DNA of 52,920 bases. Origin: Candidatus Nitrosotenuis sp. Lineage in GTDB: Archaea > Thermoproteota > Nitrososphaeria > Nitrososphaerales > Nitrosopumilaceae. The stretch is taken from NCBI GenBank assembly GCA_004322465.1, contig SCVO01000056.1:1-52920 (forward strand), read 5' to 3'. Position 1 is the stretch's first letter. Every line of letters begins with the position of its first letter. The notes below the pieces were generated by a model. The model saw only the letters and a list, made by a program, of their open reading frames with translations. It ran no database searches and was not told the origin of the DNA. Below are positions 24,936 to 32,340 of the stretch, one piece after another. The translations under genes and the position numbers were made by a program.

Positions 24936-27028
24936 AGTCCGATTCTGATATCAAGGATCTTGCATCCTTTGCCTTGCTCCATGACAAGCACGGGGTTCAT
25001 GTCAAGCTCTTTTATTTCCTTAAAGTCGGTTACAAGTGCAGAGAGTTTCTGAATGAGTTCTGAGAGCTTTTTCAGATCAGATGGTTTCTCTCCCCTTACC
25101 CCCTCTAGTAGTTTTTTTGTCTTGATTGAGTTTATCATGTCGTCTGCTTCCTTGTTGGTTATTGGCGCCAGTCTGAATGTGACATCCTTTAGCACCTCAA
25201 CATAGATTCCGCCCATTCCAAGCATTATGACGGGTCCAAATCCAGCCTCCAACTTTGAGCCGATTATCAGCTCCTTGCCGCCCTTTACCATCTCCTGTAC
25301 CAGAATTCCTTTGATGGTTGCTTTTTGGTTGTATTTTTTGGCGTTTTTGATTATGGTGCTAAACGCATCGCGCACGTCCTTTTCATTTGACATTCCCACC
25401 TTTACGCCGCCGGCATCTGATTTGTGGATTATCTGAGGGGATGCAATCTTCATTACAACTGGAAATCCAATCTTCTTTGCTGCCCTTACTGCGTCGTCTT
25501 CTGTTTTTGCAAGTATGCTTTGAGGTAATGGGAATCCATATGCACGCAAGACTTCCTGTCCCTCCTCTTCTAGAAGATTGGTCCTTCCTTGCTTTTTGAC
25601 TGCGTCAAAAACCTTCTTCACCTTTGCCTTGTCTGCATTGAATTTTGTAATTGTTCCATCCGTTGATTGCTGCCAGGCAGTAAACTTCAACATCGCACGC
25701 AGTGCACGAATCGCACCTTCCGCATAGGTATAGTACGGGACATCACCTGCTGCCAAAATTTCTCTGTTTTTGATTCCCTCGTCAAGTCCCATCAGGCTGG
25801 CAAGCATTGTTTTTTTGTATTTTTTTGACATTTTTACTATAACTTCTGCAAGCTTGTCATAGTCCAAGGTGGCAGATGGAGTACACATTGCGATAACAGA
25901 GCCGACGTTTTTGTGTCCCAGTACATTTTCCAGTACATTGTTGAATCGGTTGTAGTCAGCATCGCCAACTATGTCGACTGGATTTCTTGAGCTTCCCCAT
26001 GGCGGTATTACGGCATTTATTTTTGGTCTAATGTCTTCAATGCTTGCCATCTTGATTCCCATTTTGGAGCAAGCATCAGTCGAAATGATTGCAGGTCCGC
26101 CTGCGTTTGATACTATTACTAGATCGCCTTTCTCTGGAAGCGGTTGTTTTGAAAACGCAGTAGCATAATCAAATAATTCCTCCATTGTGTCCACCCGGAT
26201 TGCTCCTGCTTGGTGTAACACCGCATCATAGATTTCGTCAGAGCCCATCAATGCGCCTGTGTGCGACATTGCGGCCTTTGCACCCTCTGGGCTTCGTCCT
26301 GATTTTAACACCAGTACCGGCTTTTTGAGTTTCTTTGTTATTTGCTTGCAAATTTTAAGAAATTCTTGACCGTCTCCCATGTCTTCCAGATACATTACAA
26401 TCACTTTGGTTTGCTTGTGTTCAGCAAGTATTTTGAGAACATCAACTTCGCTCATCTCTGCCTTGTTTCCAAGGCTGATTACTGCTGAAAATCCAATTCC
26501 CTGAGCGCTTGCATCTTCCACTAATGCTGCACATATTGCTCCGCTTTGCGATATCAGGGCGATTTGGCCAGACTTGGGAGTTACTTTGAGAAACGTGGAG
26601 TTCATCATTGTCTTTGGATCAAGGTTCATCACCCCGAGGCAGTTTGGCCCGATTAGCTTGATTCCGTATTTTTTGACAATGTCTTTTAGCTGCTGTTCAA
26701 GTTTGCGTCCTTCCTCGTTTACTTCCTTGAATCCAGCAGTGATTACGATTACTCCTTTGATCTTTTTCTTGCCGCACTCCTCCAGTACTGCCGGGACAAT
26801 GTCATTTTTTGTGACAACCACTGCTAGATCGATTGGCTCTTTTACATCGAGTACGGTTTTGAATGCCTGCTTGTCAAACACTCTATCACGGGTAGGGCTG
26901 ATTGGGAAAATTTTTCCCTTGTAGCCCTTCATGATGTTTGATGTGATTGCGCGTCCTACGCTTCCTTCCTTGTCAGACGCACCGATTATTGCAATGGATT
27001 TTGGTGAAAGAAAAACAGATTCTGCCAT
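24932..27028 (-). CDS. ADP-forming acyl-CoA synthetase, probable 4-hydroxybutyrate-CoA ligase
   Basis: 698 residues, fused alpha-beta type. Order: CoA-binding domain (about 1-135, opening SPKSIAIIGASDKEGSVGR), succinyl-CoA-ligase-like domain with LIGPNCLGVMN and ISQSGAICAALVEDA (about 140-300), the phosphohistidine region AAMSHTGALMGSDEI, and a C-terminal ATP-grasp (about 480-698, VMKIASPQIIHKSDAGGVKVG, in part). It makes acyl-CoA, ADP and phosphate from acid, CoA and ATP. In N. maritimus such an enzyme (Nmar_0206) next to 4-hydroxybutyryl-CoA dehydratase activates 4-hydroxybutyrate; abfD 3 kb away supports the same role. ADP formation rather than AMP saves energy in this cycle. Acetate or 3-hydroxypropionate are alternatives. 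Confidence 0.9.
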   Translation of the reverse strand: MAESVFLSPKSIAIIGASDKEGSVGRAITSNIMKGYKGKIFPISPTRDRVFDKQAFKTVLDVKEPIDLAVVVTKNDIVPAVLEECGKKKIKGVIVITAGFKEVNEEGRKLEQQLKDIVKKYGIKLIGPNCLGVMNLDPKTMMNSTFLKVTPKSGQIALISQSGAICAALVEDASAQGIGFSAVISLGNKAEMSEVDVLKILAEHKQTKVIVMYLEDMGDGQEFLKICKQITKKLKKPVLVLKSGRSPEGAKAAMSHTGALMGSDEIYDAVLHQAGAIRVDTMEELFDYATAFSKQPLPEKGDLVIVSNAGGPAIISTDACSKMGIKMASIEDIRPKINAVIPPWGSSRNPVDIVGDADYNRFNNVLENVLGHKNVGSVIAMCTPSATLDYDKLAEVIVKMSKKYKKTMLASLMGLDEGIKNREILAAGDVPYYTYAEGAIRALRAMLKFTAWQQSTDGTITKFNADKAKVKKVFDAVKKQGRTNLLEEEGQEVLRAYGFPLPQSILAKTEDDAVRAAKKIGFPVVMKIASPQIIHKSDAGGVKVGMSNEKDVRDAFSTIIKNAKKYNQKATIKGILVQEMVKGGKELIIGSKLEAGFGPVIMLGMGGIYVEVLKDVTFRLAPITNKEADDMINSIKTKKLLEGVRGEKPSDLKKLSELIQKLSALVTDFKEIKELDMNPVLVMEQGKGCKILDIRIGL

Positions 27029-27083
27029 ATCAGATTGGGCGCATTATTTTCCATAATAAAGCTATTCACTAAAGCTTTGATCG

Positions 27084-27440
27084 CTAACTTCCAAGCATTT
27101 TGCCGGCCAAGTTTTGTGCACGCGGGATCCACGTTATTTTCAGACTCGGAATTGTCTTCATGAGAGTCCAGGATTCCCGTGCCAGCTCGCGCAACGGCTC
27201 ACTGTTTATCGCAAATTCGTGATTCAGCTGAGACACGGTATTTTTTGAGTCTGAATAGATTGTTATTTCGTCATTTGAGTGGGCAAATTTCTTCAAAGCG
27301 GAAATGATTCCAAGATATTCTGCCTGATTGTTTGTTATTCCTTGCTTTTTTTCATAAAACGACTCTCCTGTTTCCTTTACAAAATATCCGTAGCCAGAGT
27401 TTTCCCCGCCAGAACCGTCAACGTAAATGCTAAGCGTCAT
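27084..27440 (-). CDS. RNase HI-like protein lacking the last catalytic Asp
   Basis: 118 residues with the RNase H fold: IYVDGSGGENSGYGYFV (D8), NNQAEYLGIISAL (E41), IYSDSKNTVSQL (D64). The fourth conserved acidic position, usually in a motif like NxxAD, reads NLAGKMLGS (G113), and the protein ends soon after. The first three acidic residues remain, but the missing Asp would weaken or abolish RNA-DNA hybrid cleavage, so this may be a nucleic-acid-binding derivative. It overlaps the membrane protein gene upstream by 11 bases. Confidence 0.85.
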   Translation of the reverse strand: MTLSIYVDGSGGENSGYGYFVKETGESFYEKKQGITNNQAEYLGIISALKKFAHSNDEITIYSDSKNTVSQLNHEFAINSEPLRELARESWTLMKTIPSLKITWIPRAQNLAGKMLGS

Positions 27441-27903
27441 CTTTGTACAACCTCGTAAGCTTAACCCCTAGATTAACAATAGCTAAATAGACAGTTGCAG
27501 ATATCAAGTGCGTGACTAATGAAGCCATGTACGGCTCGTAGTTAATAGTAAGGAGATAGTATTGCAGGTACCACCGTACACCCATGTACACTATCTCGCC
27601 TGCTCCAACTGACGTGACTATCTTTATGAGATCTTTTTTCAGACGCGGCGAATCGACTTGGCCAAGATCTGTTCGATATTTTTTTCTATTATCAACATAG
27701 AACAACATTCCAAATGCCGAATAAAAAACGACAAGATCTACCAACAGAGTATAGCTGCTATTTAGATAATCTTCCTGATCTGCTAAAAGCTGAGCGGCAA
27801 CCGCAGAAAATATTACTGCTACAACAATTGCCAAAAACAAGTTTTTGTTTAGCTTTACGTATTCTCTGTAGCTTTGCTTCATGAATTTTTCAAAATAATA
27901 CAA
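27430..27903 (-). CDS. Four-TM membrane protein
   Basis: 157 residues with about four hydrophobic segments (25-42, 51-70, 88-108, 124-146) and short loops. Positively charged residues at the N-terminus (FMKQSYREYVKLNKN) suggest it faces the cytoplasm. It overlaps the RNase H-like gene downstream and follows another small membrane protein gene (27913-28197) by 9 bases, so the three form an operon. No family was recognised. Confidence 0.7.
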   Translation of the reverse strand: MYYFEKFMKQSYREYVKLNKNLFLAIVVAVIFSAVAAQLLADQEDYLNSSYTLLVDLVVFYSAFGMLFYVDNRKKYRTDLGQVDSPRLKKDLIKIVTSVGAGEIVYMGVRWYLQYYLLTINYEPYMASLVTHLISATVYLAIVNLGVKLTRLYKDDA

Positions 27904-27912
27904 CAGATAAAC

Positions 27913-28197
27913 CTAGTCCATTGTAATTTTCAAAAAGATCAGAATTCCTGCAAGCTCTGCTATGTGTACTCCAAGCAAATACGGAAATATTTCATGTGAG
28001 AATAGTTCGTCCATTGAGAAATACGCGTATGCCCCTATGATGTTGTGTAAAAACAGCATGACCGAAAACACAATCATGCCTAATGGCATCTGTGCCCTTG
28101 TCCTAACATACATTTTGCCAAACACAGACATCAAAATGCCGAGTACTATCATGTTAACAATTGAGACGCCTGACAGAACTGCAGAAGTTGACTCCAT
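27913..28197 (-). CDS. Three-TM small membrane protein
   Basis: 94 residues with three membrane helices (about 8-26, 38-56, 71-90). One conserved-looking His-Asn pair lies in the middle helix (VMLFLHNIIGAYAYF) and a His in the last loop (LLGVHIAELAG). It is the first gene of the operon with 27430-27903 and the RNase H-like gene. No family or substrate is recognisable; His residues within helices hint at metal or heme binding, but this is speculation. Confidence 0.65.
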   Translation of the reverse strand: MESTSAVLSGVSIVNMIVLGILMSVFGKMYVRTRAQMPLGMIVFSVMLFLHNIIGAYAYFSMDELFSHEIFPYLLGVHIAELAGILIFLKITMD

Positions 28198-28273
28198 TTA
28201 GAAAAGACCTCTTCTCATAGCTTATTTACTTTTTTCCAGTTTTCCGGCGATCTGACCACAAAAATGAGTTTCT

Positions 28274-29035
28274 TTAGTTAATACCTAGTCCAAAAAAATT
28301 CCCGCTCATTGCGATATTGTACATAATGTCAACGCCTATTATGATACTTATTGAGCCGACCGAATAACGCAGAATCTTGTTGATTCTTTCCGAATAAAGC
28401 GCAAGTGAAAACGGCAACCCTATAGCGCTGCTCACCAACATCATTCCAACTATTGAGCCTATCCCAAAAACTAGGACGAATGACAGAATGGTTTGCAGAT
28501 CATGCAATGTCGAAAGCGCCAAGACCACCAGACTCCCGCTTCCTGCCAATCCATGGATACAGCCAATGATGTACGATTTATGCCCGTGACCGTGCGCGGC
28601 ATCGTGTGCATGAGGGTGCGTGTGAATCACGCCGTCATGAGTATGAGTGTGAATGTGTTTTTCTCCAAATAATTTTCTGTTAAGATATGTAAACAATCCA
28701 AGAATTACGAGCATCATACCAACACCAAATTCAAAGTTGCCAAACATTTCATTTGGAATGCTCATCGAGAATGCAAAAATCAGCAGACTTACAAGGACTA
28801 GTGAGGATGTGTGTCCAGCTCCCCACAGTGCGCCTAGAATTGAGCTTTTGATAGCGCCGGAGCCAATTTGTCGAAAAAACGATGAAGAGTTTTTTTGCAT
28901 TGACTTTGAATTTTGGGTGGCCACGGCAACGACATGATCAGGCTCAAAAGCGTGAAAAAGGCCTATCACGAATCCAGCAACGAGGACAAAAAGCGGGGTT
29001 GCCGTTGGGAGTTGTTTGATTAGCTCATCAATCAT
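28274..29035 (-). CDS. Nickel/cobalt transporter, NicO/UreH family
   Basis: 253 residues with about six membrane helices. The nickel-site motif HAFEPDHVVAV (H28, D33, H34) lies in the first helix. A cytoplasmic loop rich in His (about 127-157, HIHTHTHDGVIHTHPHAHD) would collect nickel. A second conserved segment is GCIHGLAGSGSL. The family imports or exports Ni2+/Co2+; with urease in the window, nickel import for urease is the simplest reading. It is the third gene of an operon with the ureohydrolase and a UreA-like gene, with 17 bases between it and the latter. Confidence 0.9.
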   Translation of the reverse strand: MIDELIKQLPTATPLFVLVAGFVIGLFHAFEPDHVVAVATQNSKSMQKNSSSFFRQIGSGAIKSSILGALWGAGHTSSLVLVSLLIFAFSMSIPNEMFGNFEFGVGMMLVILGLFTYLNRKLFGEKHIHTHTHDGVIHTHPHAHDAAHGHGHKSYIIGCIHGLAGSGSLVVLALSTLHDLQTILSFVLVFGIGSIVGMMLVSSAIGLPFSLALYSERINKILRYSVGSISIIIGVDIMYNIAMSGNFFGLGIN

Positions 29036-29052
29036 ATCTTTCGACCTTTAAT

Positions 29053-29442
29053 TCAAGTAGACTTTAGGATATAATCCGAAATTTGGATAGGAGTGCTCAA
29101 AGTGATAATCTTCATCGGTGCATCATCAAGTGTGACCTCAAAAGACACAGTTCTCAGGGTCTCAGGAACTCCGATCATCACCTGTTCCGGACTTAGAAGA
29201 TAGGAGGCATTTGCTTGAATTCGTTCAACTGATTTGCCATCACGAAGTTCAGAAACGATAAACGAAGAGTAAACAGCGATAGCCTCGTTGATGTTGATCT
29301 TAAGATTTCTGTCCAGTCTGCCCTTTATCATCGTCACCGAGTTGGCAAAAATTTCCTCATCTGCTTTGCTCGAATATTGATAAACTTGCGTAAAAGGCGA
29401 CACGTCAGGTTCTCCTTTTATTATTATGTTGATGTGGATCAA
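29053..29442 (-). CDS. Divergent urease-gamma-like protein (orphan UreA paralogue)
   Basis: 129 residues. Residues about 27-122 align by eye with this organism's own UreA (13446-13748): LKIN for LKLN, NEAIAV for PEAVAL, RDGKSV for RDGKTV, GVPET for GVPEL and a final strand ending STPIQI where UreA ends HNPIV. The N-terminal 25 residues (MIHINIIIKGEPDVSPFTQV) are extra. Its ATG overlaps the stop of the agmatinase gene by 4 bases, and NicO follows 17 bases later, so it is sandwiched between a urea-forming enzyme and a nickel transporter. No UreB or UreC partner is next to it. It may be a structural partner, adaptor or nickel-delivery helper. Confidence 0.75.
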   Translation of the reverse strand: MIHINIIIKGEPDVSPFTQVYQYSSKADEEIFANSVTMIKGRLDRNLKININEAIAVYSSFIVSELRDGKSVERIQANASYLLSPEQVMIGVPETLRTVSFEVTLDDAPMKIITLSTPIQISDYILKST

Positions 29443-30557
29443 TCCCGCTTTGGAATTTTTGCGCGCGGACCATCACTGAAGTGATATGTATTTCCAGTTC
29501 CACGGTAGTTGTGCGGTCGTACTGGATCACCATCTTGCAAGCCTCTCTTAGTGAGCGACAATCCAGCTAACAGTTCTATGATGAGTCGTTGCCCAAGTCC
29601 AGAGGTGATACCTCCGTTGTATGAACTGCTATCACTTACATCGTAAGCAGGGGCTACCTCCACAAGATCCATTGCAAATCGATTAGGATCAAACGATTTT
29701 GATAGTAATCTCACCATTCTCATTCCTTCTCTTGAGGTAAGACCATTTGGTTCCGGCTCGCCAGTACCTGGCGCATAGGATGGATCAAAGGAGTCTATAT
29801 CCCAGCTAAGGTAAACTGCATCTGTTCCATCGTTAGCCCTATCTGCTATTTCCTTAGCAATCATGTCGATTCCCAATTCCTCAACATCGAGCATTGTGAA
29901 CCATTGGAAGTCCTGGTCTGCCATCCATTTGTACAAATCACGTCCTGGCCAGTATCCTCTTGGCCCTACCAAAGTGTAATTCTTTCCTTTCAAACAGCCC
30001 ATCTCCATTATTCTTCTAATGTGTGCTCCATGGTCATACTTGTAGCCAGTTAGGCCTTGCGGTGCGCAGTCAGCGTGAGTATCAAAGTGAATCATGCCGA
30101 TATTTTTGTATTTTTTAGCGAATGCACGAACGTTTGCAAATGTAATTGAATGATCTCCGCCCAACATTACAGGGATTCCCTGTGCGTCAAGAACTTCCTT
30201 GACTTTTGCCGTCATTCTTTTGTGCGACTCTATTACGTCGCCAGGCGAAACCAGTACATCGCCATAATCAACAGTTCTAAAAGTTCCAAACGGATCTGCG
30301 CCTGTTTCAATGTTAAATCGCTCATACGGTGGTGATGGAATAGTAGATGCCGCACGAATTGCGCGAGGGCCATAACGCGCACCCGGACGAATCGTGGTTC
30401 CAAAATCAAAAGGCTCTCCAATAATGGCTACATCGGGTTTTGCGTTAATCAGTTCTTGATGTGATCTTATCCAAGGCAAATGTAGGAATGTATTGATGCC
30501 AACAAACGGCGCAACGTCAGCTCCATTGTAATCATCACCGTAAAATTCCATTCCCAA
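29439..30557 (-). CDS. Ureohydrolase (agmatinase/arginase family)
   Basis: 372 residues, longer than the usual 300-320 because of N- and C-terminal extensions. Binuclear metal ligands are complete: H136 (LGGDHSIT), D159, H161 and D163 (HFDTHADC; the usual Ala of DAHxD is Thr), D253 and D255 (SWDIDSFDP), followed by APGTGEPEPNGLT. It should hydrolyse a guanidino compound to urea. Agmatine is the best candidate substrate because the window also encodes arginine decarboxylase; arginine or guanidine are alternatives. It leads the operon with the UreA-like and NicO genes, so nickel rather than manganese as cofactor is worth considering. The urea made would feed urease. A start at 30551 (third residue) is also possible. 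Confidence 0.9.
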   Translation of the reverse strand: MGMEFYGDDYNGADVAPFVGINTFLHLPWIRSHQELINAKPDVAIIGEPFDFGTTIRPGARYGPRAIRAASTIPSPPYERFNIETGADPFGTFRTVDYGDVLVSPGDVIESHKRMTAKVKEVLDAQGIPVMLGGDHSITFANVRAFAKKYKNIGMIHFDTHADCAPQGLTGYKYDHGAHIRRIMEMGCLKGKNYTLVGPRGYWPGRDLYKWMADQDFQWFTMLDVEELGIDMIAKEIADRANDGTDAVYLSWDIDSFDPSYAPGTGEPEPNGLTSREGMRMVRLLSKSFDPNRFAMDLVEVAPAYDVSDSSSYNGGITSGLGQRLIIELLAGLSLTKRGLQDGDPVRPHNYRGTGNTYHFSDGPRAKIPKRD

Positions 30558-30675
30558 TGTGTATCAATTTCGATATCACAGCTAAATAATTAAACATTTC
30601 AAGTAAACTACGTATTTTATTTGTTAATTTGATAAAATGACAATGAAACGCGCAGAGAAATCAAAAATCAGTATG

Positions 30676-30755
30676 TGTAATTTACTTGTTTTTAATTCCA
30701 TTTTGTTCATCACAAAAAATTTTCTTGATAAAAAATTGCCGAAAAGTAAATTACA
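30676..30755. promoter_or_regulatory. Paired inverted 12-mers upstream of the ureohydrolase operon
   Basis: TGTAATTTACTT (30676-30687) and its exact reverse complement AAGTAAATTACA (30744-30755) are 56 bases apart in the gap between the ureohydrolase (start 30557, minus) and a small gene (start 30839, plus). They may be two operator copies facing opposite ways, one per promoter. The separation is too AT-rich to argue for an RNA hairpin. Confidence 0.45.
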
Positions 30756-30838
30756 AAATTTTAATGCTAAACTAAAATTCAATTAGGCTAGAAATAATTT
30801 TACAAAATTTTTATATCTGTCAAGTGCACTACAAAGGT

Positions 30839-31090
30839 ATGACTAAGGTCAGCTCGAAAGAAGATATTGAAAGAGAATCTAAAAGAGTAATTTCTGCATT
30901 GTATGGAAATGTGAGTGATTTTCGAGTCAATGAAACATTTCAAATTCCTGAAAAAGGACCAAGAGAGGCATGGGATGTTCAGGTTAATTTCATGCTAAAT
31001 GCTCTAAAATACACGGTAGATCTTGAAATACAGGAAAAAGACGGTCAAGTCACTAATGCAAGATTGCTAGATACAAAGACTCCGCTTTAA
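30839..31090 (+). CDS. Small conserved-type protein, unknown function
   Basis: 83 residues from the ATG at 30839. The frame is open from a GTG at 30824, but the TATA box TTTTATATCT (about 30808-30817) would begin the transcript at about 30838, giving a leaderless ATG. The alpha/beta sequence (SKEDIERESKRVISALYGNV, then WDVQVNFMLNALKYTVDLEIQ in part, and VTNARLLDTKTPL) looks soluble and compact. No family is recognised. It ends 4 bases into the converging gene at 31087. Confidence 0.65.
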   Translation: MTKVSSKEDIERESKRVISALYGNVSDFRVNETFQIPEKGPREAWDVQVNFMLNALKYTVDLEIQEKDGQVTNARLLDTKTPL

Positions 31091-31653
31091 CTTTTTTTGG
31101 TATTTTTAAAATCCAAAGTACTAGAAAAATTGGTTAGTGTTAGAATTTCCTTTGCGGCTTTGACTTTATTAAATAATTCATTAAGGCACGCGTCAGCAAA
31201 TTTTTCAAATGTCGGTATTGGGTACTTCAGCTTACTACTGGCTTTAAATTTCACATATTCTTCTTGAAGCCATTCAAAATCAGATTCTTTTAACCTAATC
31301 ACATGATTTTGAGTATCAAGTTTTGATTCAAACAGGTTTGCCAGAAAATAACTGGTAAATGTAGTAAAACACTTGACATGATACTTTTGTTCATATTTTT
31401 CCTTCAGTTCTGCATAGTTTTCTTTTAACCACTCATCCACATCAAGTCTAATAGTAATAGAGCTGTAGCGTCCAGACGAATCTAATTTGATATTATGAGA
31501 ATTTACACTGTAATACCCACGTTTAACCTCATTCATCATGATTATCAGCGTGCTAGGAAGAAACATGCCAGGATAATACGTATTTGTAATGTTCTGCAAT
31601 CTCGCTAGCAGGTCAGGCTTTAATCCAATGGTAGAGTAACCTTTACCGGGCAC
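31087..31653 (-). CDS. Protein with three tandem ribbon-helix-helix-like repeats
   Basis: 188 residues. Three segments share one pattern, a short beta strand followed by a helix and a second helix: 6-43 (YSTIGLKPDLLARLQ), 62-112 (SSITIRLDVDEWLKENYAEL, then FTTFTSYFLANLF) and 116-164 (NHVIRLKESDFEWLQEEYVKF, in part, then FEKFADACLNELF). The strand (xIxLK or xIxIRL) and W-L-x-E-x-Y helix recur in repeats 2 and 3. This is the order of a ribbon-helix-helix DNA-binding unit, here repeated within one chain. No other family was recognised. The gene is monocistronic. Confidence 0.6.
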   Translation of the reverse strand: MPGKGYSTIGLKPDLLARLQNITNTYYPGMFLPSTLIIMMNEVKRGYYSVNSHNIKLDSSGRYSSITIRLDVDEWLKENYAELKEKYEQKYHVKCFTTFTSYFLANLFESKLDTQNHVIRLKESDFEWLQEEYVKFKASSKLKYPIPTFEKFADACLNELFNKVKAAKEILTLTNFSSTLDFKNTKKS

Positions 31654-31738
31654 ATGACATACTTGGAATAGAAGTTTATATAATTTTCACATTAATGAAT
31701 GAAATAAAATTTTTGACATTTTAAAAATAACCAAAGCG

Positions 31739-31882
31739 ATGCAACCCGAATTATGTCGCGATATGTTTTGTGTAAAAGGAATGAGTGTCCAGAGCGCAGT
31801 TAGAGAAACAAAATCGCCGCAAGACAGTTTGCTTTTGGTGAGTTATTTGCAGAGATCAGATGCAGATTTAGAAATCAAGTAA
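31739..31882 (+). CDS. Possible short ORF (47 aa)
   Basis: ATG at 31739, TAA at 31880-31882. The product starts MQPELCRDMFCVKGMSVQSA and has two cysteines but no clear motif. A TATA-like TTTAAAAAT (about 31720-31728) lies somewhat too near the start. The surrounding 364-bp gap between 31654 and 32017 otherwise holds nothing recognisable. It could be chance. Confidence 0.25.
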   Translation: MQPELCRDMFCVKGMSVQSAVRETKSPQDSLLLVSYLQRSDADLEIK

Positions 31883-32017
31883 AAAATGTGAAGAGGTTTG
31901 GAAGATTCTGATCTTATCAACATTGCATAATTTTTGATATAATATGCGGTTTTTAGATGAATTGTAGGCACAAATTTTGCGATATGATGCAAATTACTCA
32001 GTTAGAGATCATATAGC

Positions 32018-32185
32018 TTATTTCTTTTTCAGGTCTCGTATTATGAGAAGAACTATCCACATTGATGCAATTGCGATTGTCCCTACGCCAAGCCCCACAG
32101 TAAAGGGTTCTTGAGGCCTAAATTGAGTCAGTCCAACTCCCAACAAAATTAATATCACTGCAACCATGTTTTGCTTGCTTACCAT
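32018..32185 (-). CDS. Small two-TM membrane protein
   Basis: About 55 residues from the ATG at 32185 (MVSKQNMVAV). The open frame extends to 32239, but a TATA-like TTTTATTAG at about 32202-32212 favours the shorter leaderless start. Two hydrophobic segments (VAVILILLGVGLTQF and VGTIAIASMWIVLLII) are joined by a short polar loop (RPQEPFTVGLG). The end is basic (RDLKKK). Function is unknown. Confidence 0.55.
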   Translation of the reverse strand: MVSKQNMVAVILILLGVGLTQFRPQEPFTVGLGVGTIAIASMWIVLLIIRDLKKK

Positions 32186-32340
32186 CGAAAAGCATGGCAT
32201 TGCCAAGCTAATAAAACTTCCAGCACGGTTACCCAGCACATTGATGCAATGAAAAAATTCTTGAATTTAATAAAATTTGTAGCCAGATTATCAACGGGTG
32301 GAAAATAAATCTTCAATAAGCTTTGACACTACCAATATTC

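Noticed and set aside
30676-30755. RNA hairpin from the paired 12-mers upstream of the ureohydrolase
   Set aside because: The loop would be 56 very AT-rich bases without inner structure, so two separate DNA sites are more likely.
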